Shown piece by piece: positions 23,545 through 36,120 of a DNA stretch of 64,000 nucleotides; position 1 is the stretch's first letter, and every line of letters begins with the position of its first letter. Made by a program: the position numbers and the translations under genes. The stretch covers positions 135,300,073-135,364,072 of the forward strand of contig CM063502.1 in assembly GCA_032207245.1 (NCBI GenBank), in the 5' to 3' direction. Under the pieces are notes generated by a model, which saw only the letters and a program-made list of their open reading frames with translations, was not told the origin of the DNA and did no database searches. The stretch comes from Pardosa pseudoannulata (lineage: Eukaryota > Arthropoda > Arachnida > Araneae > Lycosidae).

Positions 23545-25268
23545 ATTACTTAAACTATGAGTCACGACCCAAATGAGGTTCACAAAGAAATGTAGGGGGT
23601 TGTAAAAATTTAATTCAAACACATAAGTTTAAGTAAATATTTGGCGTAATATTTTTCACTCCCTCAGCCTTATATACATTAGGGAAATTCTTTAATTCTC
23701 ATTACATTCAAATGTTTTTCGATAATGAAGATACTTTAAATACAGAAGTGTCAAACCTTGCACAAAGATTTATTTTTTCTTTAATTATTCTGGTTCAGAA
23801 ATTTGATACAACACCATTCGTCTCTTAGAAACGTAATTTTCTCTCATTAGTTTTTGTCTAATCGAAACCAATTCTGGAACAATTTATGCTAACAAATAAA
23901 TTACTTTACCAATAAAATAAATTACTTCTCGAAAAATATTTATTTTTATAACCCTAATTTATATTTAATATATGATGTCGAGAAAAAAATCTCAGTACTA
24001 AAAAGGGACATTCATCAAAACAATTTATTAAGTTCTGTCTTCATCCAGAAGGATACCCAGAGGGGAATTGGCTTGGGGGCTTTACAGGTTTGAGCCTACA
24101 ACCCCACCCCCGAAATTCTAGAGATTACTGTATTGCATTTAACATTGAACTAAAACTACATTTTCAATTTTAAACTTTTTTAAACTGCATACTCAATAAA
24201 AATTTCATTTTTAAGAATAATTTTTTTTTAAATTTCTATTTTTTTGTTATTTTTGATATTTTTGATCCAAATTGTTTTATACTGAAACATATTACTTTAG
24301 GTTGTTCAGTGACTTTTAAATTATATATTACATTTTTTTAATGTGATTATTAAAATTAAATTTTAATATTAAATTTTAATATTAAATTTTATATATTTAA
24401 TTAAACTTTATGTGTATTTTCAGTTGAAAATAATAATAATATATCAGGAGAGGGGGGTCAATCCAGTTTGACCCCACCTCCCCTCGAAATTAAATCTTAG
24501 CTTCGGCCCTGGTTCAAAGCTGTATTTTAAAAATAATATTTTCTATTTGCAAATTTTATCCATCTTCTCCAAATATAGAGATATATATTTAATAAAATAT
24601 ATATATCTTTTAATGATCTATTTGCGTCCTATCCGAAAGCAATGGAGATGGGGAAATATAGAACTTAAAATGATTAAAGAGTGCAAATAATACAAAGTAA
24701 TTCCGCCATTTACTATTTGAGGGAAAAAATAAGGTGTATTTCTATCCGATATGGGATTCAACATTTGTAATGAAATAGAGAATATAATAAAATATTTCAA
24801 TAGGAGGAAGTAATTAATATTATTTTTAGACATAATGAGAAAATTTCGCAATGATACGTAAGGAGGTAAGTTTTTTCCTCTCATGTTTCTATATAACTTT
24901 TTTTTAAGGTTTATTCAAACTGAATACACTTTCTACACATTGCAAGCAATTATAGAAGATATAAACGGCTTTTAAAATGATAAACATCGACTTAAAAAGT
25001 ATTTCTAGTTTTCCAAATCAGTTAACTGCATTACTCTTTTCTAAACATTCGTTGTTACAATTATGCATACCACAAAATCATTAATTCTGGGTGTAGTTTT
25101 CATACAATCAATAAAAATAAAGTAGTAAATTAAGTTTTCGAAGTACACAAATGTAAAGCAAATAAGGTATTTTACATGGGATACTTTCTCTCGATAAAAT
25201 TTCCAGTTTCAGGAATATTTCACGAATGTGGTTGTCCTACATTTATTTTATAACATTTGAAATATTGT
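23545..25268. other. A+T-rich sequence with two G-rich hairpin-like patches
   Basis: At 24,454-24,475 GGGGTCAA and TTGACCCC form a perfect stem inside a G/C-rich patch ending in TTCGGCCCTGG. A related-looking patch is at 24,055-24,120. These may be ends of an unclassified transposon family. The 88-codon antisense frame at 24,618-24,884 has no recognised domain. Confidence 0.35.
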
Positions 25269-25272
25269 TTAA

Positions 25273-26136
25273 CCCTTTAGCGGACAGTGGTTTCGCAATG
25301 AGACCACATTTAAATATCTTAATTTTTTCTTTACTTTTGTAGACATATGAATAGAGTTTTCAATTTTTTATGTTTTGACAATTTAAAGCTTAATATATGA
25401 CAGCACTACATTTAATTTATTTTTTTTTTCTTTTGGAATATATGTAATTAAACTTTCAGTACCTGGAAAGTCAGTAATTGGATTTTTCTGACTAATAACT
25501 TCAAATAAAAGTATCTACCAAACAACACTTATAAATTGTTAAGTTATTTATTTATTAAACTATTTTTTAAGCTATTTATTTATTATACTATTTGTTAAGC
25601 TATTTATTTATTATACTATTTGTTTAGCTGTTTATTTATTATACTGTTTGTTAAGTTATTTATACATTATGCTGTTTATTAAGCTATTTATTTATTATGC
25701 TGTTTATTATACTATTTATTTATTATGCTGTTTATTATACTATTTATTTATTATACTGTTTGTTAAGCTATTTATTTATTATACTATTTTTAAGTTATTT
25801 ATATATTATACCATCTATTAAGCTATTTGTGTATTATACTATTTGTTAAGCTATTTATTTATTGTACTATTTGTTAAACTTTTTATTTATTGTACTATTT
25901 TAAGGATACTTATTTATTGTTCTTATAATGTAATAAAAATTTTATAAAGTATTATATTCTGTACAAGGAGAGGGTTTTATCAGTTTAACTACCTCTCAAA
26001 CCCTCCTAAAGGTATGCCCCTCTAAAAAATGTTGAGAAAATTTTTTATATATTTTACATTCATAAGGTTCATAGATAACATTTATAAACTAACTTCATTA
26101 AATTCCAAAGAATTTATGTTCGTGACCTTCAAAGGG
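25273..26136. mobile_element. TTAA-flanked element with CCCTTT ends
   Basis: TTAA is present directly outside both ends (25,269-25,272 and 26,137-26,140). The ends read CCCTTTAG at the left and the inverted CAAAGGG at the right, similar to the short CCCTTT-type ends of piggyBac-like elements. About 864 bp; no transposase frame. The interior is dominated by a 28-bp minisatellite. Short inverted repeats next to TTAA could occur by chance, so confidence is moderate. Confidence 0.5.
25535..25920. repeat. 28-bp minisatellite
   Basis: About thirteen copies of a unit close to TTAAGCTATTTATTTATTAT plus ACTATTTG, with unit lengths varying between about 22 and 28 bp. Confidence 0.9.
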
Positions 26137-26140
26137 TTAA

Positions 26141-29100
26141 TATGCGACTAAATCAAATGTGGTTTAAGTAGCTATAATGTGTGTTTGCATATTTTAAAAT
26201 ATATGCTCATTTTGTGCCTTTTGAAAAATTAATCTTTCTAGACACTTGACTTCTTGCGCATTATTGGCAACGACGCATTATTGGCATTTCTGGCAAAAGT
26301 AACTATTAAATATATGACTTATTAGAAAGAATCTTACATCTAATTAATTTACTGTAGATTTTATGGTGCATTGAGTGGGCTGTTGTTTAGTACCTATCTA
26401 GGATTAAAAAAATTTCATCTATATCTCATAGTGAGAGTGAGATTGTGTGTTCAAACCCCTATCATAGATCAATCGACTGAAAAAGTTCACAAATTTTTAA
26501 TGTTTTCCATAAAGATAACACCTAGACTTACGCGCCTGTAATGTAGAGTCTAACACTTCCATTATATTTGCTAAATTATAATAAAATACACATTTGTATA
26601 ATACTACTATAATTTGAAGACATGTCGGACACGTTACAACAAATGGATACAAATATTTATCTATAATGGTACACTTTTGTCTAAAACCCCACTAATAAAA
26701 TGTGTATGCTCCACCAATGCTGGCATCCATCTTTCGTAAATTCGTCGTTCATTTATTTTGTATTATTTAAGTTCAGTTAGATATTTTTCTCTTTTCTGGA
26801 TATTTTTTATTTAAAATCCTATATCCTGAGTAGTTAAGCGTCCGGAAAGCTTTCCCCCTCTGCTACTTTTGTCTAAATGTACCTTATAAATAACACTAAT
26901 AAGATTCATCGTCATCTTTTGTATTTTTAGCCGTATGGAAAGACCATTCTTCGGCATATCATTCTCTATAATCTCAGATATATTTCAAAGTATGATTGAA
27001 ACAAATTAAAATAACATTTAATGCGTATATGAGCTTATCCTGTTTACGTATATGTGTACAAATAGTGCCGCACCCCTTACGAACAACAAATTAAAAATTT
27101 ATTTATTATACATTTCTACTAACTAGCTTTCTAGTCTGCTTTATAACAAAGAAGTGAAAATATTTAACACAACATCTTCCATGGCGTGTGTTAGTATTTT
27201 CTTAATATTTATATGTAGTAACTTCAAGAGAAACAACATTTGTTTACACACTTTTCTGTAATTAAATGTTATGTTCAGTGATACGACTGATCAGTAGAAT
27301 AATTACCAAAATTATCAACGATAGCAACAAAGTTCATGACTCATTGAAATTGATTAAAAAATTTCATGGATTTATTCAACTTTAGAAATTTTCTAGTAGA
27401 GAACATTTGGAAGCATTATTCCAAAAGCTCTCGTAATGTGTATATATTTAAAAGTCAATTATTTACTTCAAATATATCCTGGAATTTCTGAAAATTTACA
27501 ATAAAATTATGCTGTTTTTTTATTTTTTTAACTATTATTAATTTTTTTAATCTGCAATTTAATTTAACGAAAGTAATAAATATCAAATCAATACTGTTTT
27601 TATCAAACTGAAAAATGCAGCAGTACGATGGATATTAAAAAAAATCTTTTTTACTTCATATTCTTGGTTATATTTTTATCTCAATAAGAGAGAAATTATC
27701 AGCCTATTACATCTATCTGAAAAGACAACTGCTACATATTTATTTCATTAGAACTGGTCTCCGCGGCCAAAACGTTGGCGCAAGTTGGCGAGAAATACTT
27801 TTACCCTGTCCTGCCTGTAGGCATGCAGGGGCTGAGGGGGGTGAACCCAGTGGGAGTTCACGGGGAGAGAATTCAGCCATTACGAAAAGGGCGTGAAATG
27901 TTAGAAGTAAACAAGATTGATAGACAGGTAGGAAGGTCAAACAATCCCCCTCTTTCCTCGATTAGCCAGGCTGGGGATACCTAACCGCAGAGACTAATGC
28001 GCATTTATTGAACGCTATTAGAGCTTAAAAGACGTGAAATCGAATATAATTGAAGGCGCGTTGCCTACTGTTTGCAGATAATTAAGAGATACAAAAAGAA
28101 ATGTGTATGTTTAAGGTTTTCTATTGATTGTTTATATCGAAGATTTTAAGATAAACACGTTCTCTAAAGATCGTTCTTCCGACATACGCTTTATCCTATT
28201 ACCTATACTATTCCTTTCATTAAAGAAGCTAATTTTTTAGCTGTCATTGCCCGTTTGAGCTTTTTATGTTCTTCTAAGTTAACTGGGATGTCCTCAGTTT
28301 TAAAAAACTTGATTATTCAAATTTTATTTTAAAAAATAGTTGGTTTTTGCCAATTTAAAAAAATATACATATAGGAACACTTCAACTCAAGTTAATAAGA
28401 GTAATTTACGGAAAATTATAAAGTTAATTGGTTTCTTATTAATGTGATATTTCAGTAATTAAATCAGCTAAAAAAACTTTCTTTTTGAAGGACGCGTAAT
28501 TTTGTATGAATATTTATTTCACGTCAGCTCAATCAGTGAATATAGTATAATTCTTTTATAAATAAATATTATTACTTTCCATTCATGGAGTTTGTAAAAA
28601 AATGCACTTTTTTCTTAGAATTTCTATTGTTAAATTCAATTAGTTTTAAATGCAACGTAATAGAATAAAAATTATTGCACTAAAATATAAATACATTTTT
28701 GTAAGTAGTAAAGTATACTATATGGTTTTTAAAATAGCAAGAAAAATTTTAAGGGTACCTATGCATCGCCAACTAATGTTCTACTGTAAGTATTTGATTC
28801 AATATATTTAGTTTAAAAATTAATGAAAAAATTTCCGATGTAACATAAAAGAATAAGCATGTAATTAACATTAATATAGTATTTTAGTTGAGAAATTTCG
28901 TTTATTTAAAAATATTTAGGTTTTTATTTAAAGAGTTTTATATTCTATGAAGCTGCACATTTCCCAGTTCCTTTAAAATTAAAATTAAAAGTTTCATTTC
29001 AGATTTCTTTGAATATATATTTTGAATGCAATGTTTTTACGCTTCTCATTCTTATCGTGATAATAACAACTTTTTGACTATTACCTCAGAAACAACTATT

Positions 29101-29798
29101 ATAATAAGGACGTACAAGAACAACTAATAGTTTTTAATAAGACAGTAAGATAATTAGCTATTATGATAGAAAGTGTTTTATTTGTGTCAAAATAAAAACA
29201 TTTGTAAAACATTATACTTTTTTTGTGTCAAAATGAATGCAGTATTTTTTCTATTACATAGTTTTATACTTTCATTAACTTGCCATTACAATTGCAGAGT
29301 CAAAACCTATTAAATTTTAAATTTTATTAAAAAAAATTCTATGTAATTCAACCTTTCCATTTGGTTCTGTATTTTTCATATTAGTAAATGAAAAGAGAGA
29401 ATTCAATCACTCCATTGCTTAATCTACTCTTAATTCACGACACTCCGTTGATTTCTCCTTCTTTACCAGTCATTTTGGAAATATGCTTCCAAAAAAGATA
29501 GACCAAGTTAATATTCTTACTATAAGCTGTTACATGGTAAGTTATGGATCATCCGCTTCGGTTCATAAAACTCAGTGTATCTAAAAATTTAAATTTTCTT
29601 CTGTTATGACTAATGGGGATAGGACTCTATTTTTCAAACTTTTTTCTTTTGCAATTGTGAAAGGCTCAGAAATTGTTTGCCTCCAGGATTTAATTACAAA
29701 CAATGAGATAACTTTAAAATAACGATAATATGTGTGTGTGTGTGTACAGAAGAAGCTCCAAGGCCAGATAATTATCCGAGGCTGCAAATGCATAAATA
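26141..29798. other. A+T-rich sequence with a G+C-richer island at about 27,755-28,070
   Basis: The island (two overlapping opposite-strand frames of 66-69 codons without known domains) contrasts with the surrounding A+T-rich DNA. At 26,444-26,458 there is a sequence resembling a Pol III B box (GTTCAAACCCC), possibly a tRNA-related SINE remnant, but no A box or duplication was found. No gene is recognised. Confidence 0.35.
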
Positions 29799-30030
<232 letters not shown>

Positions 30031-30595
30031 TATATGTTATATCAAAATTATCACACTTAAAATATCGCTTTAAAATCCTTCATTTTCCCCCTTCTCATTT
30101 TGTCTTATCTATTTCCCCGCTGTCTAATAATTTAAAGGCGTGTTCGATGACTTAAAATTCTTTTAACAGTCTCCCAAAGCTAAAACTGAAATAAATTCAA
30201 ATTTTCTATCCATTCGCCACATTTTACAGATCTTTCAGGTGAATGGTTCACCTTTTTTCAATGATTTAATCTCCCTTCTGATTGTAAAATTCGCTGACTA
30301 AGCTGCCGGTTCCTTGGGAATAATCTCCACGCCTCTCGCTGTGAGGCTAACCCTGTAATCCACAAGTGTTTGAATGTATCATTCATTACTCTGATCTCGC
30401 CAGAGAAAGATGTATGTTACCTAGTTTTAAATGAAGTAAAGTTCCAAGTTGGATTTGCTGCTTCTTTTTATGGAATGGCCCGACTGCATCTTTGTTAGGA
30501 ATATTTCTTACGCTATTCATTGCAAATAAGCCCGGGGAATTAAAAATAATAGGGTCTAATTTTATGTGACCGGCAGATTTATTCCCCCGGACTGC
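30031..30595. other. Unique sequence, moderately G+C-rich, no gene recognised
   Basis: A 73-codon antisense frame (30,386-30,607) has no recognised domain and ends in the CA microsatellite. No splice signals could be assigned. Confidence 0.3.
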
Positions 30596-30643
30596 ACACA
30601 CACACACACATATACATATATATGTATGTATATAAATAAATAA

Positions 30644-30692
<49 letters not shown>
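30596..30692. repeat. Compound CA/TA/TAAA microsatellite
   Basis: Runs of CA, then TAAA repeats, then TA. Confidence 0.95.
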
Positions 30693-30696
<4 letters not shown>

Positions 30697-31001
30697 ATCC
30701 ATTTTTTATAAAACTCCTTCACAAGGAGAAAGTTCAACAGCTAGCATTCATAAAGTACAAAGATGCAGTCGGGTCTCATATTCAAGAGAACTCAGAAGTC
30801 TAATTTAAAACTTTATTTAAGAGAGGCAACACGGCACATCTGTCCTTCTGGACAAATACAATTAAATGCCACAGAGTTCACTCTGGTCTCACACAAGTAC
30901 ACCCAAGAACGCTGACAACAAGAATTTTCCCACAACAAAAACAGCTTAATAAGCGAATTGACTGCAATATCAGCAAAACGCGAAAACATGTTCCGCCAAC
31001 A
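30693..31001 (-). mobile_element. Possible solitary LTR (minus strand)
   Basis: On the minus strand the segment opens with TGTTGGCGGAAC and closes with ATGGATTACA, fitting the TG...CA rule for LTR ends. In between are a possible transcription-start region (GTGTGAGACCAGAGTGAACT) and a polyadenylation signal, AATAAA (about 30,804-30,809), in the order expected for U3-R-U5. It is G+C-richer than its surroundings. No flanking duplication was found (the left side is a TA repeat that may have destroyed it), and no primer-binding site or gag-pol lies next to it. Confidence 0.35.
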
Positions 31002-31166
31002 CCTGGGAAATTGCTGTATAGACAGAAACTTTAGGACAGAAAGGAATGTTAAGTGGAAAATACTTCGTTGATTAAACCATTTAGAGGCTGATAAAGATAT
31101 TTAGATCAATTAAAATGGAAGAGAGAGGTTTTTGAAGAAATATTAAAGTTAAATAATTTGATATAT

Positions 31167-31169
<3 letters not shown>

Positions 31170-31212
<43 letters not shown>

Positions 31213-31226
31213 GACATACATACATA
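31170..31226. repeat. (TA)n microsatellite
   Basis: A TA run ending in CATA units. Confidence 0.9.
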
Positions 31227-33644
31227 TAATATACTAAAAATCTAACCTAAGCGCATCTAAATTATTTCTTCTCAATTTTAATCTCATATCGTTATGGAGG
31301 AAAAAAAACCTTAATACAAGAGCTCAATCTTTTCCAATTTCCCATCCTTCAAAATATTAATTAGGAATTTTTACTTCTCTGTACATTTACAATCGCACGA
31401 GATTCACGTGACGCAATAGGACCTTGAGCGATGATTTTGAAATATTGAGTGACCAACTGTTCCCTAACAAACCACAGGAAGAAACTGAAATTATGAATTC
31501 ACCTGGGAAACTTACATCTATCTCGCTTGAGAGCATCATTTCTATCATTTTCCAAGAAACTATTTTAGCAGGTGAATTTGCAGCAGTAGCTGCTCTGAGT
31601 TCTATCGTTAATAAATGAAGAGTTGAAAGAATTCGGTTATCTTTGGTATTAGCTTCCTGAGTTTAGTCCCCCATAAAACTAATATGGGTTAGATTTAAAA
31701 AAAATTATTTTTCAGGTAATTTAACCCTCCGAGTGGATCACACCGAGGAAAAAAAGTCTCCAAAAAATACGTTTTATTGTGTCATTGACCAAAGTGTTCT
31801 ATGATTTTTTACTTCACCCTTTGTCGACTAGATTGGAATACGGGAAATCCACCTTCGTTATTGTCCCTTTACTTCCGGTTATAGATATATAAATAGACAT
31901 TATAGATTGTTAATTTTAAATGCACATAAAGCTCGTCAAGTTTCGAAGATCATCCAATAAGAAATAATGGATTCTAAAATTACGAATAAAAATATTTTTT
32001 ACGAGAATTATTTATATTTTTTACGAAAGTCATCCAAGATATTTAAGGGGTGCAATTAGAGATACATCTGTTACCGCAAACGAAATTCTTCGAAATGGAG
32101 ATCTACAAAGCCATGAGAAGCTACCAGTATATTTGTGTCTCAGGTAGTAGGGGTGCATCCCTCAATAAATGTCAGTCAAAGAGGAGTGCAGTTCCTAAAC
32201 AATCGACCTGACCCTCCTACTTCAAAAATCGATGGGGGAAAGCACTGGCAGAAATGTACAATGCATCCAGTTTCGGAACGTTTTTGGAGGTCAAAAATTC
32301 ACAGCCGGCGGAAATGTACGTGCGAACCGCTTAGAGGGTTTAATATAGCTGTCAACATTTTGGGATACCGTCGATGTATGATGCCGTCAGCGTCCGTCGC
32401 TATTCCACGGTGTAACGTTTATATATTCGTCTAAAAGAATTATTTAGGTTTTACAGGTTTGTCTCTATCAAAAGTTTATCTCTATTAATAGTAATTTGTA
32501 TGATATCATGACACCTGATGCTCGTGAAAATCATGGCACTTGATGTTCATGAAAATCATGGGACTAGTGATTTGGGGGAGGGGGAAGCCTCTCTTACTAG
32601 AATTCTGTTCCGATCCTAGCATTTATTTACAATTATATATATTTTTGAAAAACTTTTAAGTATGTTTAAATCTGAATTTTCAAATCCGTAACTTTTTCAT
32701 TCCCAGGTAGAAAATATTATATTATAAGGACTTTTTATACTATTAAAGGTGCATATTTAGTTTGTTAATATGCAATTTCATTAAATTCCGCACATAAAAA
32801 TGCTTAATCTTTTTCAGAATAATATTCTGGTGATTAAGTTTCACTCTTCCTTGGTATTATTTATTCATTTTTTCAAACATAACCAAGATATATTATAGTT
32901 GATCTTCGCATTATTACGAATGTTACGAATATTCTATACTGGTATCTATTCATTATTAAGAAAGGTTACCCTGACTTGAAATCTATACTTCCACCAATTC
33001 TTTATTTTAACTTGTTACATGAGTAAAATGGGAGACTATAACTTTTTGAGATAACAGAGATAAAAAAAAAGATACATTTAACAGCAGAAACATTCGATAT
33101 ACTGACTACTGACCACAGAGTCTACAGGGATTTCCGGTAAAACTTATCCTACTAATCTTATGCGTTCAGTTTTAATCTTATAGCTGTAATCATTAGAATC
33201 CAACCCTCTCTCGAGAGGGGAGTTTGGAGAAAAAGGATTGCTATCAAAAATCTCGCGAATCGAAACTCCCAACAACTGTCGATATTACCAAAGGATTGTA
33301 TGGAGTCGTACAACATTTTCTATTTTTATCCGGGAGGCAAAACTTCTAGATTAAATAAAAGTAAAAGTAGATTTTTAATAAAAAGAGAATTTACACAATT
33401 TTTTTACTGTAATATTTCAAAATATGCTTCACAAAATTAACATGTTACACTCAAAAAGTATTAATTTCTAATCATCATTATCATCTTTGGCTCTCTGTTC
33501 TGGCCTCCTTTCAGATTTATTTCCATTTCACCCGACTAGATGTCTTTAGTTTCCAGTTAGTGATTTCCCAACTCTTTAAATTATCTTCGACATCTAATAC
33601 ATTCACCTACTCCTTGGACTTCCTTTAGATCTAGGTATTCCGCT
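31227..33644. other. Mixed sequence with islands at about 31.4-31.6 and 32.1-32.4 kb
   Basis: Two open frames lie here: 64 codons at 31,424-31,618 and 99 codons at 32,135-32,434. The first has an acidic N-terminal half and an aliphatic C-terminal half. The second is rich in Cys, Arg and Pro and sits in a G+C-richer island. Neither shows a known domain and neither has supporting splice signals. At 32,505-32,565 a sequence near ATGNTCNTGAAAATCATG is repeated twice. Confidence 0.3.
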
Positions 33645-33754
33645 CCCGGCATGGATGTTCCAAGCCTTCGGAATCGGCTTTAAGCAATAGGTCCCGGTCT
33701 CATTGGCCCTCCTGTAGTAAAACAATAGACCGTAGCATTCCAAACCAAATCAAA
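33645..33754 (+). mobile_element. tRNA-type SINE, 5'-truncated copy
   Basis: Matches the SINE body from GGCATGGATGTTC through GGAATCGGCTTTAAGC, GGTCCCGGTCTCATTGGCCC and AGACCGTAGCATTCC to the tail CCAAACCAAATCAAA. The tRNA-like head is absent or beyond recognition. No clear duplication was found. Confidence 0.75.
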
Positions 33755-35417
33755 ATGCTCTGGGTATAGATCCGCTGGTGTTTTCTAGTCTATTTTAATT
33801 TCGTATAAAAAGTTCAAAATCTACTGCCATTAAATTAAATTTCCAACACAAACTGTCACACTAATTACAACGTTTTACAGTTCTCTTGTACATACTTTTA
33901 AAAAGCAATCGGCATGAAACGAACAAAAGACTAGAATCGCAATTCTGAAAAACCCTGATTACTATCAGAAAAGTTCAACTAAACTAAAATAATACTGTTA
34001 GCTTCTGTAATATCTTCATCGAAACCAATAGTGACATTTCAGTAAAAACCCAGAATACAGAGAAGGGAAAAAGCTAATTTCTTGATTTTATTGAGGTCCT
34101 AAGAGTGTAGGATTAGGCATCCAAACAGGTATATGACATGAAACATAACAGCAGGATATCTTTCTCTCAACTGAGTAATGCTTGACAGGGATTATTTTGC
34201 GATGTCTCCTCAGTTAGAAATGCCATAACTTCCCCCCTCTTATTCCTTTCAAACAACACAACTTCATTCAACTAGACAGTTATTGAGACTTACACCAATT
34301 TCCAAAATATTTTTTACATTTTCTTTGTAAACGTGAAAAGGAAATTTTTTTGGCAACATGCTGTGAGGCTAAGTTTGCGAAAAACTTTAATGTGTCTACC
34401 TTTCTTACGTGATTTCATTGGAAATGCAATCAGATGTTGAGTAATCCCTTTCTGGGATAGTGTGCTTCCACTATAAATAAATAAAGTAATTGATAAGGTT
34501 TTATTACACAGGTTTATCAAGAAAGAATCATCGAATTGCACGCTTTAATATTTTTCATACAAAGAAAAAGAAAATTACAAGTAATTTGTTATTGTAAAGA
34601 AAAATTGTTAAATTTTTAACAAAAATTAAACGTCTTCTGTTCAGCATTTCATCAAAGGTTTAAGGACCGTTTATTTTCCGAAAAGTCAGGGAGTGATACC
34701 ACCTGGTTCAATTTGTTTTAAATTTCGCTTTTCTCTCAGTTGAAGGAAGATATGCAAAATTACTTTTCATCAAGAGGTTGCACCACACCATTGGCGTTTA
34801 GAAGTTCGTAAATTTCTAAACAGAGAACTATCACACTGTTAGATTCGTCACATTGCAGCAGTTGATTTGGCCCTACAGATCCTCGTGACATGCTACATCT
34901 TCCTTTGTGGATATAAAGATTTTGTGTTTATATTCCATTTATCTGTAAGTTTGCGTTCACTTAAACAATACGCTTGTAATGTTTTACAAGCTAATAATGA
35001 TGCTAATAGTGAAACATTACAACGCGTTAGCAAGAAAGGACATATCACAATGAATATTATAGGGATGTCTAAAGAAAGACATATTGAACACTTGTGAAAC
35101 AAAATTTAGGTTTTTCTTTACAACAACACATTTATATAATTTTCTATTTCTATTTAAGGGAAATATTAAAGTTTGTAATCGGATAACTCTTCCATGATAA
35201 CCCTGTATATTAAAGTATAAACATGCATTTCACTTAGTCTTGTTAACCCATATTTTAGACTACCAGAATCGTATAATTTATCGTATAATTATCAGATTCG
35301 TTATGCTTGAATAAACAACCCAGCTTAGAGTAAACTACACCAAAAATTATTTCTGGAAACATTTCTTTATAGATTAAAAAATATTTTGATACTGATTAAT
35401 CAACTTAGTTATCTCTA
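33755..35417. other. A+T-rich sequence, no gene recognised
   Basis: Short frames only (69-76 codons at 34.3-35.1 kb) with no recognised domains. Confidence 0.4.
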
Positions 35418-35619
35418 TAATTTTAACTTTGGTTTGGTTTGGAGTGCTACGGTCTACTTTTTGCAACACGAGGGCTAATGAGACCGGGACCTACAGCTTA
35501 AAGCCGATTCCGAACGGCTAACGAACATCCATGCCACTGTGGGATTCGAACCCACGAACTCCGGTACCGAAGGCCAGCACCCTAACCAATCGGCCATCGT
35601 TCGGCTAATTTTAACTTTG
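35418..35619 (-). mobile_element. Full-length tRNA-derived SINE with 14-bp target duplication
   Basis: TAATTTTAACTTTG occurs at both flanks (35,418-35,431 and 35,606-35,619). On the minus strand the 174-bp body starts GCCGAACGATGGCCGATTGG. It contains a Pol III A box (TGGCCGATTGG, at 35,586-35,596; one mismatch to TRGCNNAGYGG) and a perfect B box (GGTTCGAATCC, at 35,542-35,552). A non-tRNA body follows (GGAATCGGCTTTAAGC, GGTCCCGGTCTCATTAGCCC, GCAAAAAGTAGACCGTAGC) and then a CCAAA-type tail. It should be transcribed by RNA polymerase III and mobilised by a LINE not present here. This is the reference copy of the family in this window. Confidence 0.9.
35542..35596 (-). promoter_or_regulatory. 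Internal RNA polymerase III promoter (A and B boxes) of the SINE
   Basis: The A box is at 35,586-35,596 and the B box at 35,542-35,552 (minus strand), in tRNA-like order and spacing. Because the tRNA-like head is intact, this copy could still be transcribed. Confidence 0.75.
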
Positions 35620-35689
35620 ATTGTAATTTATTTACGAAAATTAAAAGCTTTTGTTAAATATACTTTAAAAATTTTTTTGCCTTTATTTT

Positions 35690-35830
35690 GGTACTGGAGT
35701 TCGTGGGTTTGAATACCACTGTGGCATGGATGTTTATAGCTGTACGGAATCGGCTTTAAGCTGTATGTCCCGATCTCATTGGCTCTCGTATTACAAAAAA
35801 GTAGACTGTAGCATTCCAAACCAAACCAAA
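35690..35830 (+). mobile_element. tRNA-type SINE, 5'-truncated, opposite orientation to its neighbour
   Basis: Starts inside the tRNA-like head at GGTACTGGAGTTCGTGGG (B box GGTTTGAATACC, degraded) and runs through GGAATCGGCTTTAAGC and AGACTGTAGCATTCC to a CCAAACCAAACCAAA tail. With the copy at 35,432-35,605 it forms an inverted pair separated by about 85 bp. Confidence 0.85.
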
Positions 35831-35850
35831 TTAAAACTATCTTGTATTAA

Positions 35851-36116
35851 CACTAAACATACCATATAACGGGTCAAATGACCCATAAGGTTTATGTAAA
35901 AAATGCTATGGAAATTGAATTAAAAATTCTTATTCTTTGTGTTTGAAAATACTTAAAAATTAGCAATATACAATTTTGTTTAACTATAATAAAGTTTATT
36001 TGGCTATTTCCTTCTAATTTTCATATTTCATACATTTATAATCAGAAAAATAAAGTCCGGTCATTTGACCCGCTATGGTAGAAATAGGTATGTATTAAGT
36101 GTTGGTATGTTTAGTG
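35851..36116. mobile_element. TTAA-flanked MITE with perfect 14-bp inverted ends
   Basis: TTAA flanks both ends (35,847-35,850 and 36,117-36,120). The left end CACTAAACATACCA is the exact reverse complement of the right end TGGTATGTTTAGTG. Just inside each end is a GGTCANNTGACCC-type palindrome (about 35,871-35,884 and 36,059-36,071). At 266 bp it has no coding capacity. TTAA targeting is characteristic of piggyBac-type transposases. Confidence 0.85.
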
Positions 36117-36120
36117 TTAA

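Noticed and set aside
26437..26475. tRNA or second SINE family
   Set aside because: Only a B-box-like motif is present. There is no A box at the right distance and no duplication or tail.
35521..35605. tRNA gene on the minus strand
   Set aside because: A and B boxes are present, but the sequence continues into a SINE body with a tail and target duplication, and the cloverleaf is not convincing. It is the SINE head.
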